Made by a program: the position numbers and the translations under genes | Notes under the pieces: generated by a model | Told to the model about the DNA's origin: nothing | The model's database searches: none | The model's input: only the letters and a program-made list of their open reading frames with translations | Part shown: positions 37,953-46,867 of the stretch, piece after piece | Position numbering within the stretch: the first letter of the stretch is position 1 | Layout: every line of letters starts with the position of its first letter | NCBI GenBank assembly: GCA_047619685.1 | Contig: JBLHLC010000014.1 | Span: forward strand, 1 to 64,000 | Source: JABDJZ01 sp047619685 | Lineage (GTDB): Bacteria; Bacteroidota; Rhodothermia; Rhodothermales; UBA10348 | Length of the DNA: 64,000 bases | Reading direction: 5' to 3'

Positions 37953-38756
37953 ATGAACCATATCCACGCTTCCGCAGCCATCGGGCCGGATTCTACGATC
38001 GGCATCGGCTCCGTCATTTCGGCCGACGTTGTCATCGGCGCCAACTGTCAGGTTGGACATTATTGCGTTATCCACAGCGGGGCCCGGATTGGCGACGGCT
38101 GCCAGATTGGAGACCACGTCGTGATTCACGCCGGAACGCACGTGGGCGATGCCGTGCGTATTGATGAGCACGCCAGCGTGGGCAAGCAGCCCATGCGCGC
38201 GCCCAACAGTGCCGTGACAAAGGAACGCGCGCTCGCGCCCGCCAATCTGGGCGACAGGTGCCTGCTGGGCGCCGGCGCGGTGGTTTACGCGGGCTGTGTG
38301 CTCGGCGAAAAGGTCCTCGTGGCAGACCTGGCCACCGTACGCGAAGATGTCACGATTGGCAGCTTTACCATCGTTGGAAGGGGGGTCGCCATCGAAAACC
38401 ACTGCTCCATTGGAGCCTATTGCAAGCTGGAGACCAACGTCTACATCACGGCCTACTCCGTCCTGGAGGACCGCGTATTTGTCGCACCGGGAACGCTGAC
38501 CTCCAACGACAACTACATGGGTCGTACCGAAGAACGGTTCAAGCACTTCAAAGGCGTCACAATCCGGAAGGGGGGCCGACTCGGAGTGGGCAGCGTCATT
38601 CTACCCGGGCGGGTGATCGAAGCCGATGCTGTTGTGGCTGCAGGCGCGCTGATGACCAAGGATGCGGCGGCCGGTCAAATGCACGCCGGGGTTCCCGCCC
38701 GACCGTTCAAAGCGGTTCCGGATGAACAGCTTCTGGACAACCAGGGATGGGACTGA
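37953..38756 (+). CDS. Left-handed beta-helix acyltransferase (WbpD-like)
   Basis: A 267-residue hexapeptide-repeat transferase: repeated [LIV]GxxxxI units (IGPDSTIGIGSVISADVVIG, IGDGCQIGDHVVI) run through most of the protein, with the C-terminal AGVPARPFK. Such enzymes N-acetylate a UDP-amino sugar. The neighbouring DegT aminotransferase and Gfo/Idh oxidoreductase make the trio typical of the WbpB-WbpE-WbpD order of UDP-diamino-sugar synthesis. ATG at 37953 is preferred over the upstream frame start because the repeats begin at once. Confidence 0.82.
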   Translation: MNHIHASAAIGPDSTIGIGSVISADVVIGANCQVGHYCVIHSGARIGDGCQIGDHVVIHAGTHVGDAVRIDEHASVGKQPMRAPNSAVTKERALAPANLGDRCLLGAGAVVYAGCVLGEKVLVADLATVREDVTIGSFTIVGRGVAIENHCSIGAYCKLETNVYITAYSVLEDRVFVAPGTLTSNDNYMGRTEERFKHFKGVTIRKGGRLGVGSVILPGRVIEADAVVAAGALMTKDAAAGQMHAGVPARPFKAVPDEQLLDNQGWD

Positions 38757-38822
38757 ATCCTGGAACCGGCCGAAGCGTTGTCGGCCGGACACCCGTGACA
38801 ACAATGCCAAAGCGCGCCTCTT

Positions 38823-39983
38823 ATGCCTAGCAGTCACCCCGATCCCGCCATCCAGATGGTGGACCTCCGCAGTCAGTATCTGGCCATCAAGGACGAGGTC
38901 GATTCGGCAATCCAGGGCGTCCTGGACACCACGGCCTTTATCGGCGGCCCGGTGGTCGGCGAGTTCGAATGCAAGCTGGCCGGCTACCTGGACATCCCGT
39001 TCGTTCACGGCGTCGCCAATGGCACCGATGCGCTTCAGGTGGCCATGATGGCCCTGGGCGTAGGCCCCGGCGACGAGGTGATCACGACCGCCTTCACCTT
39101 CATTGCAACGGCCGAGGCCGCCGCCCTTTTGGGCGCGGTGCCGGTGTTCGCTGACATCGATCCGCTCACATACAACATCGATCCGGCCAGGATTGAGGAG
39201 TTGATCACGGAGCGGACCAAGGCCATCGTACCTGTGCACATCTTCGGGCAACCCGCCGACATGGATCCGATTCTGGCCATTGCCCAGAAACACGGAATCC
39301 CGGTGATCGAGGACAATGCCCAGGGTGTGGGCTCGACCTACAAGGGCAAACGCACGGGCGCTCTGGGCACATGCGGCACCCTCTCCTTCTTCCCGTCCAA
39401 GAACCTCGGGTGTTATGGCGATGGCGGCGCGGTACTCACGCGCGACGAGGCCCTGTACCACCGCATGAAACTCATCGCCAATCATGGATCGGCCAGGAAG
39501 TACCACAACGAGGTCGTGGGCATCAACTCGCGTCTTGACGCCATGCAGGCGGCCATTCTGAAGGTAAAACTCGACCATTTGGACGCGTACTCCGCCGCCC
39601 GGGTAAAGGCCGCAGACCAGTACGACGCGCTGTTTGCGGGCGATGAGGCCATCGTCACCCCGTACCGGGACCCCAATTGTTCACACGTCTTCCACCAGTA
39701 CACGCTCAGGATTACCAACGGCAGTCGCGACGCCCTTGAGGCCCACCTCAAGGCTCTGAAGATTCCCAATGCCGTGTACTACCCGGTCCCGCTTCAGAGA
39801 CTGCCCGTGTTTGCAGAAGGCGGCGCCCGCTGGGGCGACCTCTCGCACACCAACAAGGCGGCCGATGAGGTGATCTCGCTGCCAATGCATACCGAGTTGA
39901 CAGACGCGCAGCTGACCTACATAGCCAGCGCCGTAATCGAGGGAGTCCACCAAGGGACTGCCGCTGCCGTGGAGTCTGCCTAG
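38823..39983 (+). CDS. DegT/DnrJ/EryC1 (WbpE-like) sugar aminotransferase
   Basis: A 386-residue PLP aminotransferase acting on a ketosugar nucleotide. The Schiff-base Lys is in SFFPSKNLGCYGDGGA; GTDALQVAMMALG and EDNAQGVGS are further family marks. It transfers an amino group from glutamate to the 3-keto sugar produced by the oxidoreductase 30 bases downstream. Substrate inferred from context only. Confidence 0.9.
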   Translation: MPSSHPDPAIQMVDLRSQYLAIKDEVDSAIQGVLDTTAFIGGPVVGEFECKLAGYLDIPFVHGVANGTDALQVAMMALGVGPGDEVITTAFTFIATAEAAALLGAVPVFADIDPLTYNIDPARIEELITERTKAIVPVHIFGQPADMDPILAIAQKHGIPVIEDNAQGVGSTYKGKRTGALGTCGTLSFFPSKNLGCYGDGGAVLTRDEALYHRMKLIANHGSARKYHNEVVGINSRLDAMQAAILKVKLDHLDAYSAARVKAADQYDALFAGDEAIVTPYRDPNCSHVFHQYTLRITNGSRDALEAHLKALKIPNAVYYPVPLQRLPVFAEGGARWGDLSHTNKAADEVISLPMHTELTDAQLTYIASAVIEGVHQGTAAAVESA

Positions 39984-40012
39984 ATGTTTGTTGAGCGAAG
40001 CGGGGCGTGGTC

Positions 40013-41032
40013 ATGAAGAAGCGCGTCGGACTGGCACAGGTCGGAATCGGATACTGGGGCAAGAACCTCCTGAGGAATTTTGCCGCGCTTGAGGGCGTGG
40101 ACATGGTCATGGCCTGTGACCAGCGCGAGGACGTGCTGGCCCGTGTCGCCGAGACCCACCCTGCCACCCAGACCACCTCCATCTACGAAGACCTTCTCAG
40201 GTCCGACCAGGTGGACGCCATTGTGATCGCCACGGAGACGCCCCAGCACGCCCCACTGGCCCGGCTGGCCCTTGAAGCTGGCAAACACGTATTCGTCGAG
40301 AAGCCGATGGCGCAGTCGGTCGAAAACGCCCGTGAGCTGGTTCGCCTTTCGGAGGAGAAGGACCTTCGCCTCATGGTGGGCCACCTTCTGCTCTACCACC
40401 CCGCGTTTCGCTACGTGGAGGACCTGATCAAAAGCGGCGAGATGGGCGATGTGTACTACATCTACTCGCAGCGGGTCAACCTGGGCATCATTCGCAGCCA
40501 GGAGAACGCCTTCGAGAGCCTGGCGCCCCACGACCTCTCTGTGGCCCTGCAGCTGATGGGTGCCAGGCCCGTTGCCGTCACCGCCAGCGGCCAGGCGTAT
40601 CTGCAGCCCGGCGTCCACGACGTCGTTTTTGCAACCGTACACTTTGAGGGAGGCAAGATGGCCCATCTGCACACGTCCTGGCTGGATCCGCACAAGATTC
40701 GGAAGGTGACCGTGGTGGGCTCACGAAAAATGGCGGTGATCGATGATGTCGAGGCTTCGGAGAAAGTCCGGCTCTACGACAAGGGCGTGGACATTGCAAC
40801 CGCCGGCTATGCGGACTACGCGCAGGCCATGACGCTCAGAAGCGGCGATATCCACATCCCCAAGATCAACATGGCCGAGCCGCTGAAGCTGGAGTGCGAA
40901 CACTTCATTGACTGCATCAGGACCGGCCAGACGCCTCGGTCAGACGGAAGAAACGGGCTCGCGGTCGTGGAGATAATGGCCGCCGCTAGCAGATCACTTG
41001 CCTCCGGGGGTGTTCAGGCCGAAATCGCCTAG
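40013..41032 (+). CDS. Gfo/Idh/MocA-type sugar oxidoreductase (WbpB-like)
   Basis: A 339-residue NAD(P)-dependent dehydrogenase. Rossmann start VGLAQVGIGYWGKNLLRNF, the EKPMA motif (Lys) and the C-terminal substrate region. With the two upstream genes it would supply a 3-keto UDP-sugar. ATG at 40013 (MKKRVGL) is preferred; an in-frame GTG at 40007 adds two residues. Convergent with the ATPase gene, 24 bases apart. Confidence 0.85.
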   Translation: MKKRVGLAQVGIGYWGKNLLRNFAALEGVDMVMACDQREDVLARVAETHPATQTTSIYEDLLRSDQVDAIVIATETPQHAPLARLALEAGKHVFVEKPMAQSVENARELVRLSEEKDLRLMVGHLLLYHPAFRYVEDLIKSGEMGDVYYIYSQRVNLGIIRSQENAFESLAPHDLSVALQLMGARPVAVTASGQAYLQPGVHDVVFATVHFEGGKMAHLHTSWLDPHKIRKVTVVGSRKMAVIDDVEASEKVRLYDKGVDIATAGYADYAQAMTLRSGDIHIPKINMAEPLKLECEHFIDCIRTGQTPRSDGRNGLAVVEIMAAASRSLASGGVQAEIA

Positions 41033-41056
41033 AACGGACTCAGCTGCGGGAAGAAC

Positions 41057-44000
41057 CTACTCGGTAGCGGTGACCCGCATCATCTCGTCAATTGACGTCC
41101 CGCCCTCGCGCACAACCTGGCGTGCACAGTCCTGGAGAGTCAGCATCCCTTCCTTCACCGCCTGGTTCAGGATGGCCTCTTCGTCGATGTCTTCGCCCGA
41201 CTCGGCCACCAGATGACGAATGGCTTTGGTGAAGTACAACGTTTCACTGATGGCTCGCCTACCCTTGTATCCGCCGCCGTGGCAGGTGGGACAGTCCTGG
41301 TTTTTCCCGGGTCCCATTACCACCAGATTCTCGACCTCGTCCGGGGAAAAACCCAACTGGGTCATGAGCACCTTGTCGCGCTCCTGGACGGGCTTCTTGC
41401 ATGCCGGACAGAGCTGACGAATCAACCGCTGTGCGACGATCAGATTGATGGCATAGGCCAGCAGAAAAGGCTCCACCCCCATTTTATAGAGGCGACTGAC
41501 CGCGCTCGGGGCATTGTTGGTATGCAGCGTCGAAAAGGTCAGGTGCCCGGTATTGGCGAGTTTGATGGCCAGATCGGCCGTGGCCTTGTCACGCATCTCA
41601 CCTACCATCACGACGTCCGGGTCGTGTCGAAGAACGGCCCGGATGGCGTCTTCAAGGTCCAGTTTGTGGCTGAGCTTGATCTGACGGACCCCCTTGATGA
41701 TGTACTCAACCGGATCCTCAATAGTCAGTACGTTGACCTCGGGTGAAATGACCCGGGAAAGGGCTGCCACGAGTGTCGTTGATTTACCAGAACCAGTAGG
41801 CCCGGTCAGAATCACCATGCCGTGCGGCTGGCTGATGGCCAAATTCATGCGCTCCATAGCGCTATCCAGCATTCCGAGCTTGGTGAGGTCGGTAAGCACT
41901 TTTCGATCATCCAAGACACGAAGGACAATGCTCTCGGCCCTGATCTCCTGGTTTGCGGAGGCAATGGGAAGAATACTGACACGGAATCGGATCAGGACGT
42001 CGTCGATCTTGCGCTGGATAAAGCCATCCTGCGCGGCATCTCGCTCAAATCGATCCACATTGGTAGAGTTGTCCTTGACGACCGCAATGAACGCTTCTCC
42101 CTGAACTTTTTCGTCGACGTGCCATCTGCGCAGACGGCCGTCCACGCGAAAGTGAATCTCGATGAATCGCTTGGCATTCGGATAGATGTGGAGATCGGAC
42201 GCGCCCTGTCTAACGGCTTCAACCAGCGATGCTTCGAACAGGTTGATGAGGCCTGACTTGGATATCTCCGCCTCCAGAGCGGACTCGTCTACCAGATTGG
42301 GTTCATCCAACTGGTAGTCCCCCAGATCGAATGCGGGCTCATCGACCGACATCCTATCCAGATACTCGTTCCGCTTGGGGAAAATGTCCGTAATGACCCC
42401 GGCCAGAGCCTGCTCCGAGGCATAACGAAGCTCGAAGCGACCCACCCTCAGTTCTCCAAGCAGTCGGTGGACTTCTGACCGGGCGGGGTCGTGCGTGACG
42501 AAGATCAGCCGGGCTCCACCCGTCTCTGGATCGATGTCGTACTCGTAGGGAAGCAGGTTCAGGGCAAGCAACGCCTCACGCCGTTCCTCTGCGATGGTCT
42601 GCATGATCAGCATCACGAACTCGTGGTCCGGATACCCCTTTCCGACCTCCGCTCGAGGAAATGCGTAGACCTTGGCTGCCTTCGTAAAGATCTTCTCCCG
42701 GTCCACACCTGGAATAGTGGAGAGAATTCGCCAGATGGCTTCTTTTCCGCCGTCCTGACGAAATTTCTGAACGGCCTTTTCAACGTGCTCCAGAGAAATG
42801 ACACCCACCGTAAACAGCGCGGCCACCACACGGTCCTTTTTGGCCCTTCTGTCCAGCAGCGCGATATCCTGCGCCTTCCCGGGGTCGGCCTCAGAGGCGT
42901 CTGGAGGAACCGGAACTCCTGACTGGATGGTTTCGTCTGCTTTGGCAGTATCCGACGCCGGTCCAGCTTTTGGCCACGGTCGGTTCTTGGCGCGATCTAC
43001 AGCTGTTGAATCCTCAGGATCGCGGTCGGACCGCGGTTTGGGCTGCTCAGAGGGCTCCCGAAGTGATTCCGCAGTCTGAGCATGTACCTCTCGCCTACTC
43101 GGACGGGGACGATCAGGCCAAATTGCGTCCAGATAGACATCCGCCGCAGCCGTAGGCATATAGCGGACCTCGGCCTTCACCGAGAGCGACTGCAAGGCTT
43201 CCAGCAGCTCCGGGCTGGCCGGATCGTCGGCAGCCAGGATGAGTTGATACTCAAGGGTTTCAGGGTCGATTCCCACTTCGACGGGTAGACCACCCTCCTG
43301 CAAAATTTTCAGGACGGCCTCGGCGGGGACCGCGGCCCGCATGTTCTCGACCACGCTGGGAACAGGGAAGTCCTGACCGAGCTCAACGGGGATGTAGCCG
43401 GCTTGAAGAGCCACTTCTGCAAGCAATGTTCCCCTGTCCACTTCGTCCAACTGAAGCATGGCACGCCACAGGGGCTCGCCAGGCCGACGGTGCCGAGAGG
43501 CATCATAAACTTGTGCGACCCGGATTACTCCCGCGTGCATCAGCGACAGGACCACCTCGTCACTTACAACGCCAGAACTGGCCGGAGCCTGACTCTCGGT
43601 TTCCGACAGACTGCTGCCCTCGGCTTCTTCGACTTTCGCCAAATCAGCAATGAAACTGGAATCGTCGAAATCGTCGGGGTCAAATTCCGCGTCGGCGCCC
43701 GCGTAAAAGCTCTCTGCGCCAGGAAGCTCCTCAACCTCGTGGTTTTGGTAACGGGCCGCGGCAGAAGCGTCGAAATCTCCATCACTGGGCAGATCAAATT
43801 CCTGACCTGCCTCGAGTTCTGGTACCCCCAGATCCTCCGGATCGGTTGGGGGTGTTTCCTGCCTGTTTTGCGCCTGCTCCTCAGTCGCCACAAACGAATC
43901 CACAAACGCGCGCACAGCGTCCTCGTCCGACTCGGCCCAACTCTGGAGCTCAGGGTCTGTAGACGGGGGCGCGGCCAGTTGGTCGTCCAACTGGTCCAGG

Positions 44001-44176
44001 CTCATTTCGTCCAGATCGGAGGCCAGTGAATCCCAGAGATCGGCTACGTCATCGGCCGACAGGCGTGTTTCGGCTTCGGGGAATGCGGCATCCGTGACTT
44101 CAACAGAAACAGCATCCGGACGGTCATCCGGATGCGTTTCGCGTTTCCGCTTGAAATCAAAGAGGCCTACTTTCAT
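41057..44176 (-). CDS. GspE/PilB-type secretion or pilus ATPase with duplicated N-terminal domain
   Basis: A 1039-residue ATPase, much longer than usual PilB (about 560). Residues 1-200 are acidic and low in hydrophobics, probably disordered. Two MshEN-like domains follow (roughly 205-350 and 445-620), separated by a polar linker. The ATPase core from about 655 has ASDLHI, Walker A GPTGSGKST at 792-800, the Asp box VMVGEMRDKATADLA and the zinc CxxC pair (CPAC, CPTC). It drives pilus extension or pseudopilus assembly with the PilC-like protein downstream. MshEN modules can bind cyclic di-GMP in other proteins. Confidence 0.92.
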   Translation of the reverse strand: MKVGLFDFKRKRETHPDDRPDAVSVEVTDAAFPEAETRLSADDVADLWDSLASDLDEMSLDQLDDQLAAPPSTDPELQSWAESDEDAVRAFVDSFVATEEQAQNRQETPPTDPEDLGVPELEAGQEFDLPSDGDFDASAAARYQNHEVEELPGAESFYAGADAEFDPDDFDDSSFIADLAKVEEAEGSSLSETESQAPASSGVVSDEVVLSLMHAGVIRVAQVYDASRHRRPGEPLWRAMLQLDEVDRGTLLAEVALQAGYIPVELGQDFPVPSVVENMRAAVPAEAVLKILQEGGLPVEVGIDPETLEYQLILAADDPASPELLEALQSLSVKAEVRYMPTAAADVYLDAIWPDRPRPSRREVHAQTAESLREPSEQPKPRSDRDPEDSTAVDRAKNRPWPKAGPASDTAKADETIQSGVPVPPDASEADPGKAQDIALLDRRAKKDRVVAALFTVGVISLEHVEKAVQKFRQDGGKEAIWRILSTIPGVDREKIFTKAAKVYAFPRAEVGKGYPDHEFVMLIMQTIAEERREALLALNLLPYEYDIDPETGGARLIFVTHDPARSEVHRLLGELRVGRFELRYASEQALAGVITDIFPKRNEYLDRMSVDEPAFDLGDYQLDEPNLVDESALEAEISKSGLINLFEASLVEAVRQGASDLHIYPNAKRFIEIHFRVDGRLRRWHVDEKVQGEAFIAVVKDNSTNVDRFERDAAQDGFIQRKIDDVLIRFRVSILPIASANQEIRAESIVLRVLDDRKVLTDLTKLGMLDSAMERMNLAISQPHGMVILTGPTGSGKSTTLVAALSRVISPEVNVLTIEDPVEYIIKGVRQIKLSHKLDLEDAIRAVLRHDPDVVMVGEMRDKATADLAIKLANTGHLTFSTLHTNNAPSAVSRLYKMGVEPFLLAYAINLIVAQRLIRQLCPACKKPVQERDKVLMTQLGFSPDEVENLVVMGPGKNQDCPTCHGGGYKGRRAISETLYFTKAIRHLVAESGEDIDEEAILNQAVKEGMLTLQDCARQVVREGGTSIDEMMRVTATE

Positions 44177-44217
44177 CCCGTGGGTCCAGGGTCAGTCAGC
44201 TCGTGTTGGAAGGCCGC

Positions 44218-45570
44218 TCATGGCATGAAGTCAGCCGAAGACGGCTGAATCATTGCGATTTCGGAGGAGATGAGCGTCAGGAGCATGATGGCCAGCGTGA
44301 TGAAGACTGCTACGAAAGTCTGAATGATCTCAACCGTGGAGCGAAGCTTCATGGTGGTCTCGTTCTCGTAGTAATCTGCCATCTGTCGCGCAGCGTTCCG
44401 GACGTTTCCCGTCTCTGCGCCACTGCGAAATCTTGCCAGCGCCATCGGGGTGAAGACCAAACTGGCCTCCATCGCCCTCACCAGTTCGGCCCCTTGCGCA
44501 ACCATCATCGGTACGGTGATGGTCTTGATGCGGTGTTCCATATAGGTGTTTCCGCAGGCTTCGGCCGCAACCTTGATAACAGTGATGTTGTCCCCGCTTC
44601 CTGAGTACAGGACGGCGAACACCCGGCAAAAGATCTCGATGTTGAGTTTGTGCAACAGGCTTCCGATCACTGGAATACGAATGAGGTTTCGGTGGATGAT
44701 GAACTGTCCCTTCTGGGAGCGCACGAACACCACCATTGCAATGACTATGCCGATTATGATGGACAACACCCAGGGGTAGTTCACATCAAGCCAGCGCGAG
44801 AAATTCAGCGTGGCTTTTGTCATCGGGGGCAGTTCCACGTTGAAGCCCTCAAACAGGCCTGCCGTCTCCGGGAAGATCCACCAGATATACCAGATGAAGA
44901 CGGCGGCCAGTACTGTAATCGTCAGCGCCGGCGTGGTCATGGCGCTCTTGATGCTCTTGCGAAACTCGTCCTGTCGCTCGAGGAAGCGAGCGGTAGCCTC
45001 ATAGATTTCGGCCATATTACCCGATCTGGAGGCGATTCCTAGCATGTAGGCGGTGAACTTGCCCATCATGTGTTGGTGCTTCATGAACGCCTGCTGGGCT
45101 TCCATACCGCCCTTGAGATCGGCGTTCAGGTCGCGGATGACCTGCTTCAGACTCTTGGATGAAACGTCATTTACCAGCAGGTTCAGGACCTCGTCGAACG
45201 GGAGCTTTTCAATGAGGAGGTTCGCGGCCAGCCGCACGAACATGATCATGTCGGTCCGCGGGGGCTTCCTCTGGAAGTCCAGAAACTTTTTCTCGACCTT
45301 AAGGACTTCAAGGCCCAGATTGGTCAGGGCGGAGGAAATTTCAGCCGCCGAGAAGGCCTTCTGCTCCCCAGTGACGATTTTCCCGTTCCGGTGTTTGACC
45401 TTGTACAGGAATGCCCGTCGCTGAAGAACTTCCCGGGCCCGGAAGCCGTGTTTCTCTTCGAGGGTGCCGACTTTTTTCTTGGCACCCCGGGTGTTGTTCG
45501 CGAAGACGGTGCCCTGCACCGGCTGCCCGACCCTGCTTATCCCGCTAAACCTGAATTCTTTGACGGACAT
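44218..45570 (-). CDS. PilC/GspF-type inner membrane assembly protein
   Basis: A 450-residue polytopic protein with a two-fold GspF domain: RLAANLLIEKLPFDEVLNLL and a second copy near LLHKLNIEIFCRVFAVLYSG. The last stretches are hydrophobic (FVAVFITLAIMLLTLI). It anchors the ATPase at the membrane. An N-terminal basic segment of about 100 residues precedes the first domain. The gap to the pilin upstream is six bases and to the ATPase 41 bases, so one operon. Confidence 0.9.
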   Translation of the reverse strand: MSVKEFRFSGISRVGQPVQGTVFANNTRGAKKKVGTLEEKHGFRAREVLQRRAFLYKVKHRNGKIVTGEQKAFSAAEISSALTNLGLEVLKVEKKFLDFQRKPPRTDMIMFVRLAANLLIEKLPFDEVLNLLVNDVSSKSLKQVIRDLNADLKGGMEAQQAFMKHQHMMGKFTAYMLGIASRSGNMAEIYEATARFLERQDEFRKSIKSAMTTPALTITVLAAVFIWYIWWIFPETAGLFEGFNVELPPMTKATLNFSRWLDVNYPWVLSIIIGIVIAMVVFVRSQKGQFIIHRNLIRIPVIGSLLHKLNIEIFCRVFAVLYSGSGDNITVIKVAAEACGNTYMEHRIKTITVPMMVAQGAELVRAMEASLVFTPMALARFRSGAETGNVRNAARQMADYYENETTMKLRSTVEIIQTFVAVFITLAIMLLTLISSEIAMIQPSSADFMP

Positions 45571-45576
45571 GGGCGC

Positions 45577-45987
45577 TTACTCCAGCGAAATTGAGCCGTC
45601 GAAACGCACCCAGGTGGAATCGATTCCGTAGCCGTTGATGAACGTGCGCACGCCGATGTTCGGATCTCTCTTGGAAACGCCGGTGATCTCCAGCGTGCTG
45701 CTCGTGGCGTCAGTGATGCGCCATGTGGCCAACTCGGTCTCTGGATTCATGGAGAGGGTCGCCAAGCCGTTGGAGCTTAGTCCGGTATACTCCGCATCCC
45801 CCCCGTCAAACGGGTCCATCTTGGTTTTCCAGAAGACTGCATTTGACGCGATTGAGAGGTTTCTGGCTAGAATCCCGTCAGATTCGCTCCTTCCGAAGGA
45901 ATCCTGGACCGCTTGGATACCCGCTACCACGGCTATACCAACAATGATGACGCCCATCACCAGAAGTAAAAGTTGCTGCTGACCCAT
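45577..45987 (-). CDS. Pilin-like protein with minimal leader (copy 1)
   Basis: A 136-residue protein starting MGQQQLLLLVMGVIIVG, a hydrophobic N-terminal helix of 20 or so residues followed by a polar globular part. If cleaved after Gly2 as a class III-type prepilin would be, the mature protein begins QQQ and lacks the usual Glu at position 5. Same start as copy 2 at 46137. The longer frame to 46107 runs through the hairpin at 46071-46100 and is not used. It is first or second gene of the pilus cassette and is followed by PilC with six bases between. Confidence 0.8.
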   Translation of the reverse strand: MGQQQLLLLVMGVIIVGIAVVAGIQAVQDSFGRSESDGILARNLSIASNAVFWKTKMDPFDGGDAEYTGLSSNGLATLSMNPETELATWRITDATSSTLEITGVSKRDPNIGVRTFINGYGIDSTWVRFDGSISLE

Positions 45988-46060
45988 CGTTCGTTTTGTA
46001 TGAGGGGATTGAGGGGATTCCTCTTGGGTATCGCCCTTTTCCCGCCGCTCTAAAGAGCCC

Positions 46061-46100
46061 AAACACGAAACGGCGGTACACCCCAAAGGGTATACCGCCG
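46061..46100 (-). terminator. Hairpin between the two pilin genes
   Basis: Arms CGGCGGTA (46071-46078) and TACCGCCG (46093-46100), extended by ACCC/GGGT, form a stem of about 12 bp with one mismatch. On the minus strand the tail is TTTCGTGTTT, a weak T-run. It may cut transcription after copy 2 and lower the level of the downstream genes, or stabilise the pilin message. Confidence 0.55.
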
Positions 46101-46136
46101 CTCGCAAATCGCGATCGCAGCCGCGTCAAGCTAGAA

Positions 46137-46589
46137 CTAGCTTGCCGGGTTGATCTGCGTCGTAATATCGCTCGGCTCCGTACCTGTTACAGCGACAACG
46201 ATGTGGTTAAGCACCGTTACACCGTCGGTCTGGTAGCTATTGGCGTCTACGGTCAGTGTCACGCCGGAGGCGGACAGATCGAAGATACCGTTGAGGTTTT
46301 CGTACTGGTCTGCTTCTGCTGTTCCTGGCGTTGATGAGTTGTTACCCACCGTATAGCCAAGCTGCAAGAGCGATACACCAGTCCAGTTCGTTGCGCTCGC
46401 ACCGCCACCAAAGGCGCCGGGTTTCAGTTTCCAAGCCTGCGCATCACTTGAGATGCGAATGGCGTCGTTTACGAGAGCGTCTGCGTTTGCTTTCTTCTGG
46501 TTCTCAGAGAAGGCTTGAATACCTACCACTACTGCCAATCCGACAATAACGATTCCAAGTACGAGAAGAAGAAGTTGCTGCTGACCCAT
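46137..46589 (-). CDS. Pilin-like protein with minimal leader (copy 2)
   Basis: A 150-residue protein starting MGQQQLLLLVLGIVIVG, almost identical to copy 1 over the first 25 residues and different afterwards. GGAGG lies eight bases before the ATG (GGAGGTTGATCA). The globular part is Ala/Asn/Thr-rich. It is the first gene of the cassette and lies next to a 278-base intergenic region with an inverted repeat. Probably the major subunit because it is upstream of the attenuating hairpin, but this is inference. Confidence 0.82.
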   Translation of the reverse strand: MGQQQLLLLVLGIVIVGLAVVVGIQAFSENQKKANADALVNDAIRISSDAQAWKLKPGAFGGGASATNWTGVSLLQLGYTVGNNSSTPGTAEADQYENLNGIFDLSASGVTLTVDANSYQTDGVTVLNHIVVAVTGTEPSDITTQINPAS

Positions 46590-46670
46590 TGATCAACCTC
46601 CGTGGTTTTCCGGTTCGATAGTTCCTGTGAGATTTGGGCTGGCCCAACGACTGTATCGACAGTTGAAGGG

Positions 46671-46695
46671 TTGACTCTAGTGAGGCTAGCGTCAA
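46671..46695. promoter_or_regulatory. Inverted repeat in the pilin / DUF4342 intergenic region
   Basis: TTGACTCTAG (46671-46680), spacer TGAGG, then CTAGCGTCAA (46686-46695). Arms match 9 of 10, the mismatch being T against C. CTAG is a rare word in bacterial DNA, so a symmetric pair suggests an operator. It is about 82 bases before the pilin ATG and 173 before the DUF4342 ATG. The rest of 46590-46867 shows nothing else I can name. Confidence 0.45.
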
Positions 46696-46867
46696 ACTCC
46701 CGTGAAGGAACCAGCTGGTGCGCTCCACGGACTCCTGTTGTATCGGCCCCATAACGGTGCCGCTTAAGCACAAAACCAAACTCGTGCCCATTCCGGCGCC
46801 GCAACTCTGCGAACCTCCTTGGCGTATCATCAATTGTCCGTTCACAGACATCAGAATTCGAACTGTC

